This document shows positions 47,542-55,744 of a stretch of 64,000 nt of DNA, one piece after another (the first letter of the stretch is position 1; each line of letters opens with the position of its first letter). A program made the position numbers and the translations under genes. Under the pieces are notes generated by a model, which was not told the DNA's origin, ran no database searches, and was given only the letters and a program-made list of their open reading frames with translations. The DNA comes from Microbacterium sp. BH-3-3-3. Its GTDB lineage: Bacteria; Actinomycetota; Actinomycetes; Actinomycetales; Microbacteriaceae. The stretch is from assembly GCF_001792815.1 (NCBI RefSeq), contig NZ_CP017674.1:2542001-2606000 (forward strand), in the 5' to 3' direction.

Positions 47542-48528
47542 TCAGCAGCTGGACTTGTAGACGGCGTCGGCGCCGTCGGTGGTGATGTTGTCCTTGGTGA
47601 GGATGGTGAAGCCGGTCTGGATCTTCTCCTCCGTCGCCTCGCCCTTCAGCGCGGCGATGGCCTGCTTCACGCCGTCGGAGCCGATGGTGGCGGGCTCCTG
47701 GGCGACCAGGGCCTGGACGGTTCCGGCTTCGAGGGCCTTCACCTGGGCGGGGCCGGCGTCGAAGCCGACGATGGTGATCGATCCCTGCTTGCCGGCCTGC
47801 TGGACGCCGGTGGCGGAGCCTTCGGCGGCGAACAGGTTCGCGGCGAAGATGCCGACGATGTCGGGGTCCTTCTGCAGCGCGGCGGTGACGATCTCGGCGG
47901 CGGTGGAGGGCTCGTTGTGCGAGTACTGCACGCCCACCGACTCGAACTTGCTGTCCTTGGCGACCGCGTCTTCGAAGCCCTGGGCGCGGGCGTCGGTGGT
48001 GGAGACACCGGGGTCGGTCGACACGACGAGCACCTTGCCGCCGTTCGGGTTGGCCTTCTGGATCGCTTCGAACGCTGCGGCGCCGCCGCCTTCGTTGTCG
48101 GACGAGATCTGCGACACGGCACCGGAGGGGTCCTCGAGCGTGGTGTCGACCAGGACGACCTTGATCCCGGCGGCCTCGGCGGCGGCGATCGGCGCCTGCA
48201 TCGCGGACACGTCGGTGGGGGCGATGAGCAGTGCGTCGGGCTGGGAGGCGACGACGGCGTCGACGATGGGCTTCTGCAGGGTGGGGTCGAACTTCTCGGG
48301 GCCCTGGGTCGTGACCGTGGCGCCCTCCTTCTCGGCCTCGGCCTGGATGCCGCACTGCATGGAGATGTAGAACTCGTCTCCGGCGACGCCCTGCACGAAC
48401 GCGATCTTGTACCCGTCGGCACCGGCCGACGCGCCGCCCGAGGCGGCTCCGCCCGAACACCCCGCGAGGGTGAGCGTCGCTGCCATACCGAAGACCGTCA
48501 GTGCGGTCGCCTTCTTGTTCCACTTCAT
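47542..48528 (-). CDS. Sugar-binding lipoprotein of the ABC transporter (copy 2)
   Basis: 328 aa from ATG 48528. Lipobox LTLAGC (Cys24); mature domain nearly identical to the lipoprotein at 27108, whereas the signal peptide has diverged. Ends in KSSC. Substitutions lie mostly at the surface-type positions K/Q, E/K, D/T, with few changes in the core, so the ligand may be the same or close. A 94-bp gap with T-rich stretches (48540-48560) separates it from the permease. Confidence 0.94.
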   Translation of the reverse strand: MKWNKKATALTVFGMAATLTLAGCSGGAASGGASAGADGYKIAFVQGVAGDEFYISMQCGIQAEAEKEGATVTTQGPEKFDPTLQKPIVDAVVASQPDALLIAPTDVSAMQAPIAAAEAAGIKVVLVDTTLEDPSGAVSQISSDNEGGGAAAFEAIQKANPNGGKVLVVSTDPGVSTTDARAQGFEDAVAKDSKFESVGVQYSHNEPSTAAEIVTAALQKDPDIVGIFAANLFAAEGSATGVQQAGKQGSITIVGFDAGPAQVKALEAGTVQALVAQEPATIGSDGVKQAIAALKGEATEEKIQTGFTILTKDNITTDGADAVYKSSC

Positions 48529-48622
48529 TGTGATCACCATTCTTTTTTCGGGTTGTCCTGTGTCGGGTTCTTCTTGGTGGGGTGGGGTTCGAGGGGAAAG
48601 GGAGCAGGGGTGCCGCCGCGGC

Positions 48623-49705
48623 TCAGCCGCGCCGACCTCCGCTGATGAACTTGCGCCAGAGGCCCTGCGAGTTGCCTCGGGTGGCGGCGGTGCGGCGCAC
48701 CTGGTCGACGTAGACGGCGGTGATCAGCACCGCGCCCACCGCGACCTGCTGCCAGAAGGGCTGCACACCGGTGATGACGAAGCCGTTCTGCAGCACCGCG
48801 GGGATGAACAGACCCACGACCGTGCCCATGATCGTTCCGACGCCGCCGAAGAGCGACGTGCCACCGATCACGACGGCGGCGATGACGTTCAGGTTGGTCT
48901 GGGTCTGACCCGCGATGGCGGTGGTCGAGAACTGCGACAGCGAGAGGATGCCGCCGAGCCCGGCCAGGGCGCCCGAGATCGTGTAGATCTTGATCAGCTG
49001 CGCGTCGACCTTCACGCCGACCCGGCGTGCTGCGATCTCGCTCGAGCCGACGGCCAGCGTGTAGAGGCCGAAGCGCGTGTAGTGCAGCACGATGGCGCCG
49101 ATGATGACGACGACCAGGGCGATCACGCTGATGATCGGGACGCTGCCGAACACGTTGCCGTACCCGATCGAGACGGTCAGCACGGTGGGCACGTCGCGGA
49201 CGTCGACGCCGCCGGTGAGGATCTGGGCGAGACCCAGGGCCATGCCGAGCGAACCGAGCGTGACGATGAGCGGCGGGATCTTCGCCTTGGCGATGAGGAA
49301 ACCGTTCAGCAGCCCCCAGCAGACGCCGCTGAGGATCGAGACGATGATGCCGACGGTGGCGACGCCCCAGCCTTCGCCGCCCAGGGCCCGCATCACGAGC
49401 GCCGAGACGACTCCCGAGAACACGAGCACCGATCCGACCGAGAGGTCGATGCCGGCGGTGATGATGACGTAGGTCATGCCGACCGCGAGCACGGCGAGGA
49501 TGGAGGCGTTCTGGATGATGAGGCGGAAGTTCGACCACTGGGCGAACGACTCGGGAGCCAGGATGCTGAAGACGATGATGATGGCCAGCAGCACCAGCAG
49601 GATCTGGAACGCCTGCGTGCGCAGGACGGCCTTGATCGGGTTCGTCTTGTGGTTGTCGAAGGTGCCGATGGCCACCGTCTCGGTGGGAGGTGTCTGCGTG
49701 CTCAC
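48623..49705 (-). CDS. Sugar ABC transporter permease (copy 2)
   Basis: 360 aa, GTG start at 49705 overlapping the ATPase stop (GTGA). Same topology and family motifs as the permease at 25984 (GIDLSVGSVLVFSGVV, VVIGGTSLFGGVGTI). Differences are concentrated in the first 60 residues and in the loop around KVDAQLIKIYT. Confidence 0.93.
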   Translation of the reverse strand: MSTQTPPTETVAIGTFDNHKTNPIKAVLRTQAFQILLVLLAIIIVFSILAPESFAQWSNFRLIIQNASILAVLAVGMTYVIITAGIDLSVGSVLVFSGVVSALVMRALGGEGWGVATVGIIVSILSGVCWGLLNGFLIAKAKIPPLIVTLGSLGMALGLAQILTGGVDVRDVPTVLTVSIGYGNVFGSVPIISVIALVVVIIGAIVLHYTRFGLYTLAVGSSEIAARRVGVKVDAQLIKIYTISGALAGLGGILSLSQFSTTAIAGQTQTNLNVIAAVVIGGTSLFGGVGTIMGTVVGLFIPAVLQNGFVITGVQPFWQQVAVGAVLITAVYVDQVRRTAATRGNSQGLWRKFISGGRRG

Positions 49706-50478
49706 TTCTGGTCGTCCTTCGTGACGGCGCCGGTCATGAGTCCGACGAGTTCTTCCATGGAGGTGTCCGCAGCCTTGATGTTGGCGACGCGGGTACCGAG
49801 GCGCAGCACCTGGATGCGGTCGCTGACGTCGATGACGTGCGGCATCGAGTGCGAGATGAAGACCACGGCGATGCCCTTGTCGCGGACGCGCCGAATGGTC
49901 TCGAGCACGTTCTTCGTCTGACGCACGCCGAGGGCGGCGGTGGGTTCGTCGAGGAAGACGACGCGCGACGCCCAGTGCACGGCGCGGGCGATCGCGATCG
50001 CCTGCCGCTGTCCGCCCGACATCTCACCGACGGGCGACGTCAACGAACGCACGGTGGCCCCGAGTTCGTCGAACGCCGCGCGGGAGGCGACGGCCATGTC
50101 CTTGGTCTTCATGAACCCGAGGGCTCCGGCGAGGCCGGGGCGGCGGAGTTCGCGGCCGAGGTACATGTTCTGCACCGGGTCGAGGTGCGGGGCGAGCGCG
50201 AGGTCCTGGTAGACCGTCTCGATTCCGAGGCCCGAGGCGACCTGGGGGTTCGACATGTCGATCGGGGTGCCGTCGAAGCGGATCTCGCCCTCGTCGGTGG
50301 CGAGGTTGCCGGACAGGGCCTTCACGAGCGTCGACTTGCCGGCGCCGTTGTCGCCGATGAGGGCGGTGACCTCTCCGGGGTAGACCTCGAAGTCGACGTT
50401 GTGCAGGGCACGGACGGATCCGAACTGACGCGACAGACCCCGCGCCTGCAGCACGGGCACGGTCGTGGTGGTGCTCAT
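49702..50478 (-). CDS. Sugar ABC transporter ATPase (copy 2)
   Basis: 258 aa. Complete single cassette with Walker A GDNGAGKST, MSGGQRQ signature and VVFLDEPTAAL. ATG 50478 overlaps the kinase stop (ATGA). Order kinase-ATPase-permease-lipoprotein resembles frcK-frcA-frcC-frcB content of Sinorhizobium, a fructose/mannose/ribose uptake system. Confidence 0.93.
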   Translation of the reverse strand: MSTTTTVPVLQARGLSRQFGSVRALHNVDFEVYPGEVTALIGDNGAGKSTLVKALSGNLATDEGEIRFDGTPIDMSNPQVASGLGIETVYQDLALAPHLDPVQNMYLGRELRRPGLAGALGFMKTKDMAVASRAAFDELGATVRSLTSPVGEMSGGQRQAIAIARAVHWASRVVFLDEPTAALGVRQTKNVLETIRRVRDKGIAVVFISHSMPHVIDVSDRIQVLRLGTRVANIKAADTSMEELVGLMTGAVTKDDQK

Positions 50479-51173
50479 GAGGCAGCTCCTTCGTGGTGGC
50501 CGACGCCCCCGGCGGGGGCGTCGGAGACGGTGATGACGAGATCGGCGCGGTGGCGCCCGCGCTCGACGACGAGAGCGTTGGCCTCGTCGACGTCGCGGAC
50601 CCAGGCGACGGCGTCGTCGTGGGGATGGTCGTGGGACAGGCGGCGTGCGACGAGACGTTCGCGGCGGGTGTCGGCCTCGATGTCGAGGAACCAGACTTCG
50701 TCGAGACGGGATGCCACGGCATCCCACCCGAAGTCGTCGTGCAGCAGGTAGTTGCCCTCGGTGATGACGAGGGGGACGTCGGCGGGCACGAGCACCGCCG
50801 AGCCGATGGACTCCTCGAGGCCGCGGTCGAAGCGGGGGGCGTAGACGGCGTGGCCTGCGCGGAGGCGATCGAGCAGGGCGACGTAGCCCTCGACGTCGAA
50901 CGTGTCGGGGGCGCCCTTGCGGTCGCGGCGACCGAGGCGCTCGAGCTCCTCGTTGGCGAGATGGAAGCCGTCCATCCCCACCAGGACCGCGTCGGATCCG
51001 AGGGCGGCGAGCAGCGCGTCGCTCACCGTCGACTTGCCCGCGCCGGGGGTGCCCGCCAGTCCCAGCACGCGGCGCTCGCCGGTCGCCGCGAGGTTCCGGG
51101 CACGGGCGACGAGGTCGTCGAGGTGCACGGTGACGGCGGCGGCCGTCGCGGCGTTATCCGAGGTGTGGGTCAC
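50475..51173 (-). CDS. FrcK/uridine-kinase-like P-loop kinase
   Basis: 232 aa from GTG 51173, chosen for GGAAGGA upstream; an ATG at 51206 has no ribosome site. Walker A GTPGAGKST (41-49), GMDGFHLANEELERLG, APRFDRGLEESIG and ITEGNYLLHDD match the nucleoside/pantothenate-kinase-like family that includes FrcK, the kinase encoded with the Frc transporter in Sinorhizobium. First gene of the transporter operon. Its exact phosphate acceptor is unknown. Confidence 0.82.
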   Translation of the reverse strand: MTHTSDNAATAAAVTVHLDDLVARARNLAATGERRVLGLAGTPGAGKSTVSDALLAALGSDAVLVGMDGFHLANEELERLGRRDRKGAPDTFDVEGYVALLDRLRAGHAVYAPRFDRGLEESIGSAVLVPADVPLVITEGNYLLHDDFGWDAVASRLDEVWFLDIEADTRRERLVARRLSHDHPHDDAVAWVRDVDEANALVVERGRHRADLVITVSDAPAGGVGHHEGAAS

Positions 51174-51263
51174 AGCGGTGTGGTCCTTCCGGGCGACGCC
51201 GCACATCGGAGTGCTGCGTCGGTGAAGCGGGTCCGGCGGGAGGCCGCCGGTCGAACTCCGGTT

Positions 51264-51293
51264 ACGGTAAGCCCGCGATGACACCGGTGTCAA
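51264..51293 (-). promoter_or_regulatory. Promoter of the kinase-ABC operon with perfect operator
   Basis: On the minus strand TTGACA (51293-51288) and TACCGT (51269-51264) are 18 bp apart. The perfect 14-bp palindrome TGACACCGGTGTCA (51279-51292) overlaps the -35 box, an arrangement identical to the GACAACGTTGTC promoters at 20-21 kb. Confidence 0.7.
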
Positions 51294-51313
51294 CACCCGT
51301 GATCAATTCGTCA

Positions 51314-51327
51314 TGACACCGAAGTCA
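51314..51327 (+). promoter_or_regulatory. Imperfect second operator before the SDR gene
   Basis: TGACACCGAAGTCA, 35 bp centre-to-centre from the perfect site. A possible -10 TATCAT for the SDR gene lies at 51346-51351, so one repressor could control both divergent units. Confidence 0.5.
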
Positions 51328-51408
51328 TCCGCGTGATTCTGTGGTTATCATGGGCCGCGGCGACATCGACGTCGCCCCCGACATCGTGAACCCGAAAGAG
51401 CCCCGCCC

Positions 51409-52137
51409 ATGAGCGAATTCTCCGACCGCACCATTCTCGTCACCGGCGCCGGTGGCGGCATCGGCGGCACCACCGTCCGCCACCTCGTCGCCGCCGGTGC
51501 GACCGTGCTCGCCGCCGGTCGCACGGCCGACAGCGTCGCCGCCATCGCCGAAGAGACCGGCGCCGAGCCCGTCGTGTTCGACCTCGAATCCGAGGACGAG
51601 ATCCGCGCCGCGATCGAGGGACGCGACCTCTACGGCGTCGTCAATTGCGGCGGATGGGGCGGCGAGATCGCCACCCCCATGGAGACCGACATCGACGTGT
51701 TCGACAAGGTCATGAGCATCAACGCCCGCGGCTCGCTGTTGGTCACCAAGTACGCCTCGCGCGAGATGATCCGCGTCGGCAAGGGGGGCGCCATCGTCAA
51801 CGTCTCGAGCCAGGCGAGCCTCGTCGCCCTCACCGGCCACATCTCGTACGGCTCGTCGAAGGCGGCGCTCGACAACATCACGCGCGTCTCCGCCCTCGAG
51901 CTGGGCGGCTACGGCATCCGCGTCAACAGCGTCAACCCGACCGTCGTGATGACGCCGATGTCGGCCTGGTACTGGGGGCGCCCCGACATCGAGGGCCCGT
52001 TCCTCGACGCGATGCCCCTGCACAAGTGGGCCACCGAAGACGACATCGCGGCCCCCATCGTGTTCCTCCTCAGCGACGGCGCCGGCATGATCTCGGGCGT
52101 CTCGCTGCCGATCGACGGCGGCTACTCGAGCCGCTGA
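51409..52137 (+). CDS. SDR of the L-xylulose/dicarbonyl reductase type
   Basis: 242 aa. Cofactor loop TGAGGGIGG, Tyr147-x3-Lys151 (SYGSSKAALDN), and the segment RVNSVNPTVVMTPM characteristic of DCXR/L-xylulose reductases that interconvert L-xylulose and xylitol. The usual NNAG is replaced by NCGG (residues 79-82), which is unusual. Divergent from the transporter operon and under the shared operators; fits a polyol pathway. Confidence 0.83.
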   Translation: MSEFSDRTILVTGAGGGIGGTTVRHLVAAGATVLAAGRTADSVAAIAEETGAEPVVFDLESEDEIRAAIEGRDLYGVVNCGGWGGEIATPMETDIDVFDKVMSINARGSLLVTKYASREMIRVGKGGAIVNVSSQASLVALTGHISYGSSKAALDNITRVSALELGGYGIRVNSVNPTVVMTPMSAWYWGRPDIEGPFLDAMPLHKWATEDDIAAPIVFLLSDGAGMISGVSLPIDGGYSSR

Positions 52138-52213
52138 TCCCGGATGCCACGGGGCGGCGTCGCGGTGGGCGACGCCGTTCCGCGGTCTGTCGTGCGGTGG
52201 GCGGTGCGCCGGG

Positions 52214-53458
52214 CTACAGGCCGAGCGTCCGCCGCAGGAAGTCGTTGCGGAAGACGCCGCGGGGGTCGACCCGATGTGCCGCGGCGGTGAAATCGTCGAT
52301 CCGGGCGAGGCTCGCCCGCACGGCCTCGCCGGGCATGGTGAACGCCTTGCCCCAGTGCGGGCGCACGTCGAACGGCGCGAGGGCGGCCTCGATGTGCGGG
52401 AGCACCGCGAGGACCCCGTCGGTGTCGTTGCGCCAGGTGAAGTGGATGGCGATCACATCGCGCTGATACGCGGGGCTCAGCCAGAGTTCGTCGGCGGCGA
52501 CGGTGCGCAGCTCGGAGACGAGCAGCTGCGCGGAGAACGCGGGGGCGATCGCGCGCACCGCCGCGAGCGCATCGCGGGCCGAGGCCATCGGCACGAAGTA
52601 CTCGGATTGGATCTCGTCGCCGTCGCTCGGCAGGGCGTCGGCGCGGAAGTGCGGCAGGCGCGTGTGCCACGGACCCGGTGTGCCGCGCGGAGTGGTGTTG
52701 TCGACGGTGCGGATGCGTCCCAGGTGGATGTCGTCGCCGACGGGGCGGCCCCCGAGCGTCTCCACCCAGTCCGGTGCGCCGTCGTCGCTCTTCGCCCACA
52801 CCAGATCGTGCGCGGGGTCGCCCCACGTCGTGAAGACGCTGACGCTGCGTGAGCCGCCGAACACGCGCTCGGGGTCGCCCACGATGTCGTCCCACGCCAC
52901 GCCGGTGTACGCCTGCTGCGTCACCGTGTACGACGGTTCGGTCTGCAGCTCGACGGCGGTGATCACGCCGAACGCGCCGATGCCGAGCGCCGCGGCGGCG
53001 AACCACTCGTGCGTCTGGTCGATGTGGTGCGTCTGGCCGTCGGCATCCATGACGTCGACGGCGCGGACCGCGCTCGACAGGTTGCCGTTGCGGAGGCCCG
53101 AGCCGTGCGTGCCCGTCGCGGTGGCGCCGGCCACGGAGATGTGGGGCAGCGAGCCGAGGTTGTGCAGGGCGCGACCCTCGGCCTCGAGCACCGGGGCGAG
53201 CTCGGCGAAGGTGACCAGTCCCTCGACGCGCGCGCGGTCGCCGTCGATCTCGATGCGCACGGGCAGCTGTTCGAGCGAGACGAGCACGCCGTCGGTGTCA
53301 CCCACGTCGTTGAACGTGTGACGCGTCGCCTGCACGCGCACCGCGTCGGCGGAGGTCAGGACCTCGGCGAGCTCGTCGAGGTCACCGGGCAGCAGTGTCT
53401 CGGCGGCACGGTAGCGGTGGTTGCCCGACCAGGTGGCGCCGGGGGGTCGTGTCTGCAT
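52214..53458 (-). CDS. aldO: Alditol oxidase (xylitol/sorbitol oxidase type)
   Basis: 414 aa, matching Streptomyces AldO (about 418 aa) along its length. FAD-binding region with His47 in ATRHTFND at the place of the flavin-linked His, SLPHISVAGATATGTHGSG, and conserved substrate segments ELRTVAADELWLSPAY and RPHWGKAF. Oxidises terminal hydroxyls of xylitol or sorbitol to aldoses with oxygen, giving hydrogen peroxide. The glutathione peroxidase gene 1.5 kb away could remove the peroxide; that link is only inference. Confidence 0.88.
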   Translation of the reverse strand: MQTRPPGATWSGNHRYRAAETLLPGDLDELAEVLTSADAVRVQATRHTFNDVGDTDGVLVSLEQLPVRIEIDGDRARVEGLVTFAELAPVLEAEGRALHNLGSLPHISVAGATATGTHGSGLRNGNLSSAVRAVDVMDADGQTHHIDQTHEWFAAAALGIGAFGVITAVELQTEPSYTVTQQAYTGVAWDDIVGDPERVFGGSRSVSVFTTWGDPAHDLVWAKSDDGAPDWVETLGGRPVGDDIHLGRIRTVDNTTPRGTPGPWHTRLPHFRADALPSDGDEIQSEYFVPMASARDALAAVRAIAPAFSAQLLVSELRTVAADELWLSPAYQRDVIAIHFTWRNDTDGVLAVLPHIEAALAPFDVRPHWGKAFTMPGEAVRASLARIDDFTAAAHRVDPRGVFRNDFLRRTLGL

Positions 53459-53540
53459 CAGTGCTCTCCTCGCGTGGATGCCCCTATCCTGCCCCGCACC
53501 ACCGACATTCGGGTGGGGCGCGTGCGAGTGCGGCGGCGGT

Positions 53541-53614
53541 GCGGAGGGGAGGGTCGGGGACCAGCGGAGGGTGGATCGGGCGCTGCGGTCCTCCGCTCGT
53601 CCCTGGCCCTCCGC
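53541..53614. repeat. 74-bp imperfect inverted repeat, copy E2
   Basis: Arm GCGGAGGGGAGGGTCGGGGA pairs imperfectly with a segment containing GTCCCTGGCCCTCCGC. It shares the sequence TCGTCCCTG(G/C) flanked by CTCCGC with E1 at 40516. It lies 41 bp past the ROK gene stop, on its 3' side. Confidence 0.5.
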
Positions 53615-53655
53615 TCGTCCCGCCCCGCGCCGCCTCAGCGCTCAGCCGTCCCGGC

Positions 53656-54807
53656 TCAGCGCGCCGGGAACAGCGCGGCCTCGAACACCGCCTCGGCGGC
53701 GCCCACCAGCAGGCGGTCCTCGCCGAGCTCCGCGACGGCGAGGCGTAGACCCTCGGCGCACGCGGGGATGGTCTGCGCCCGCACGGCCGCGTCGAGTCCG
53801 GCCAGGTCGCGCGCCGCGAGCACGGCGAGGAACCCGCCCAGCACGATCACGGCCGGGTTCAGTACGTTGGCGGCGTTCGCCAGGGCCGTGGCGAGGATGC
53901 GCCGTTGGCGATCCACCTCGGAGACGTCGGGAATGGATGCCAGAGCACGTGCGAGGGCGGCATCGTCGCCGCCGTCGAGCGCCGCGGCGGCGAGCAGGTG
54001 GGCCCGGCTCACCTCGTCTTCGAGCACGCCGTCGGCCGCCCGCCGGTCGGCGATGTCGACGATGCCGGGCCGGTTCTGCCCGAATTCTCCCGCGTAGCCT
54101 CCCGCTCCGCCGAGGGGGGTGCCCCCGACGATCACGGCGCCGCCGATACCGCTCGCGCCGCCGTTGAGGTAGACGACGTCGTGCGCTCCGCGCGCGGCAC
54201 CGAACAGGTACTCGGCGAGTGCGCCGAGGGCGGCGTCGTTGCCGACGTGGGCGGGGAGGGCCGTGGCATCCGTCACCAGTTGCGAGAGCGGGGCGTCGAT
54301 CCATCCGAGGTGCGGGGCTTCGCGCACGAGTCCGTCGGAGGCCCGCACCGGTCCCGGCACGGCGACCCCCACCCCGGTGATCCGGGCGTCGGCGAGGGGG
54401 CCGCGACGCCAGGCCGCCAGCCGCTCGGCGATGATCTCGGCGGTGCGTTCGGGGGTGAGCAGCGCCCGCTGGTCGAGGCGTTCGCGCACGAGGATCGTGC
54501 CGTCGAGGGCGATCGCCGCGAGGTCCAGCGCGTCGACCTCGGGGTTGGCCGCCACGGCCACGACGCGGGGGTCGGGGGCGACGATCGGCGAGGGGCGGCC
54601 CACGCGACCCTGAGTGTCGGAGGCCCGCTCGATCACGAGCCCCCCGCGCTGCAGTTCTCCGACGAGGTCGGCGATCGTGGAGCGGTTCAGTCCCGTGGCC
54701 TCGGTCAGCGCAGCGCGCGAGCGCGGGCCCTCGCGGTGCACGGTTCGCAGCACGAGCGAGAGATTGGCGCGGCGCATGCCGTCGCCCCGAGTGCCCGCGG
54801 TGACCAT
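53656..54807 (-). CDS. xylR: ROK-family transcriptional regulator (XylR type)
   Basis: 383 aa. N-terminal winged HTH (NLSLVLRTVHREGPRSRAALTEATGLNRSTIADLVGEL) and a ROK sugar-binding domain (GVGVAVPGPV, VGNDAALGALAEYLFGAARGAHDVVYLNGG). The zinc motif normally present after GEFG (CxCGxxGC) is missing; the sequence reads GEFGQNRPGIVDIADRRAADG. Closest xylose genes are xylA and xylB 2-5 kb away, and a matching inverted repeat precedes xylA. The name is therefore a reasoned guess. Confidence 0.75.
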   Translation of the reverse strand: MVTAGTRGDGMRRANLSLVLRTVHREGPRSRAALTEATGLNRSTIADLVGELQRGGLVIERASDTQGRVGRPSPIVAPDPRVVAVAANPEVDALDLAAIALDGTILVRERLDQRALLTPERTAEIIAERLAAWRRGPLADARITGVGVAVPGPVRASDGLVREAPHLGWIDAPLSQLVTDATALPAHVGNDAALGALAEYLFGAARGAHDVVYLNGGASGIGGAVIVGGTPLGGAGGYAGEFGQNRPGIVDIADRRAADGVLEDEVSRAHLLAAAALDGGDDAALARALASIPDVSEVDRQRRILATALANAANVLNPAVIVLGGFLAVLAARDLAGLDAAVRAQTIPACAEGLRLAVAELGEDRLLVGAAEAVFEAALFPAR

Positions 54808-54934
54808 GCGACCACTGTGCCATGCGCCGAGCGCTCGGCCCGCGCGCGTCGGTGTCCCGTGCGGGCCTGCGCCGCTTGCCGTGAAGAAGCGATGTTCCCA
54901 CCCCGGGCCTAGCTAGCGGTGCCAGGATCGGAGC

Positions 54935-55420
54935 ATGGACCTTTCCGGCATCCCCATCACCACCCTCCAGGGCGAAGAGACGACCTTCGGCGCGCTCACC
55001 GACGGCAAGGCGGCGCTCGTGGTCAACGTCGCCTCGCGCTGCGGGCTCGCGGGGCAGTACGAGATCCTCGAGGCGCTGCACAAGCGCTACGCCGAGCGCG
55101 GATTCACCGTGATCGGCTTCCCGAGCAACCAGTTCCTGCAGGAGCTCAGCGACAGCGAGAAGATCGAGCAGTACTGCTCGGCGACGTGGGGCGTGACTTT
55201 CCCGATGACCGAGAAGGTCAAGGTCAACGGGCGCAGCGCCCACCCCCTGTACAAGGAGCTCACGACGACCCCGGATGCCGAGGGCAAGACCGGTCGCATC
55301 TCGTGGAACTTCGAGAAGTTCGTCGTGGCCCCCGACGGCCGCGTGGCGCGCTTCAGCCCGCGGACCCAGCCCGACGACCCCGAGGTCATCGCCGCGATCG
55401 AGGGCGCGCTGCCGCGCTGA
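54935..55420 (+). CDS. Glutathione peroxidase family thiol peroxidase
   Basis: 161 aa. Cys-type Gpx: VNVASRCGLAGQYEILEALHKRY with peroxidatic Cys36, GFPSNQF, and WNFEKFVVAPDGRV. The usual KCGLTPQY reads RCGLAGQY. In bacteria these enzymes generally use thioredoxin or mycothiol systems rather than glutathione. The stop codon lies inside the first unit of an 8-bp tandem repeat. Confidence 0.92.
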   Translation: MDLSGIPITTLQGEETTFGALTDGKAALVVNVASRCGLAGQYEILEALHKRYAERGFTVIGFPSNQFLQELSDSEKIEQYCSATWGVTFPMTEKVKVNGRSAHPLYKELTTTPDAEGKTGRISWNFEKFVVAPDGRVARFSPRTQPDDPEVIAAIEGALPR

Positions 55421-55553
55421 CGTCCTGACGCGCTGGCGCGCTGGCGCCGTGACGCGCTGACGCGCTGACGCGCTGACGCCCTGACGCCCTGACGCCCTGA
55501 CGCCCTGACGCGCTGGCGCCCTGACGCGCTGGCGCCCTGACGCGCTGGCGCCC
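55415..55553. repeat. 8-bp tandem repeat, about 17 copies
   Basis: Units of [G/C]CTG[A/G]CGC run without interruption from the gpx stop codon for about 140 bp. Most units are GCTGACGC, CCTGACGC or GCTGGCGC. The unit is not a multiple of three and is outside coding sequence; copy number probably varies between strains. Confidence 0.85.
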
Positions 55554-55591
55554 TCCCGAAGCCGTGACACCGAGGGCGGCGTGCCCCGCCT

Positions 55592-55653
55592 GTCGAGTGT
55601 CCAGAACACGCCGTCTCCGCCCGGGGCGACGCGGCGTGCCCTGGACACTCGAC
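55592..55653. repeat. 62-bp palindromic element, copy A3
   Basis: Outer arms GTCGAGTGTCCA / TGGACACTCGAC, inner CGCCG / CGGCG, 18-nt loop. Together with the 8-bp repeat it fills most of the 324-bp gap between gpx and the lipase-like gene; the remaining 90 bp before the latter hold only its ribosome site GAAGGAG. Confidence 0.9.
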
Positions 55654-55744
55654 GGGGGAGCGCGAATGGGGCACGGGAACGCGGCGGGGCGATGTCCGAG
55701 GGCTGCCCTATCCTGACCGGGACCCGACCCGTGAAGGAGCCGCC

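Noticed and set aside
55415..55553. CRISPR-like array after gpx
   Set aside because: The unit is 8 bp and contiguous without spacers, so it is a simple tandem repeat. No cas genes are present.
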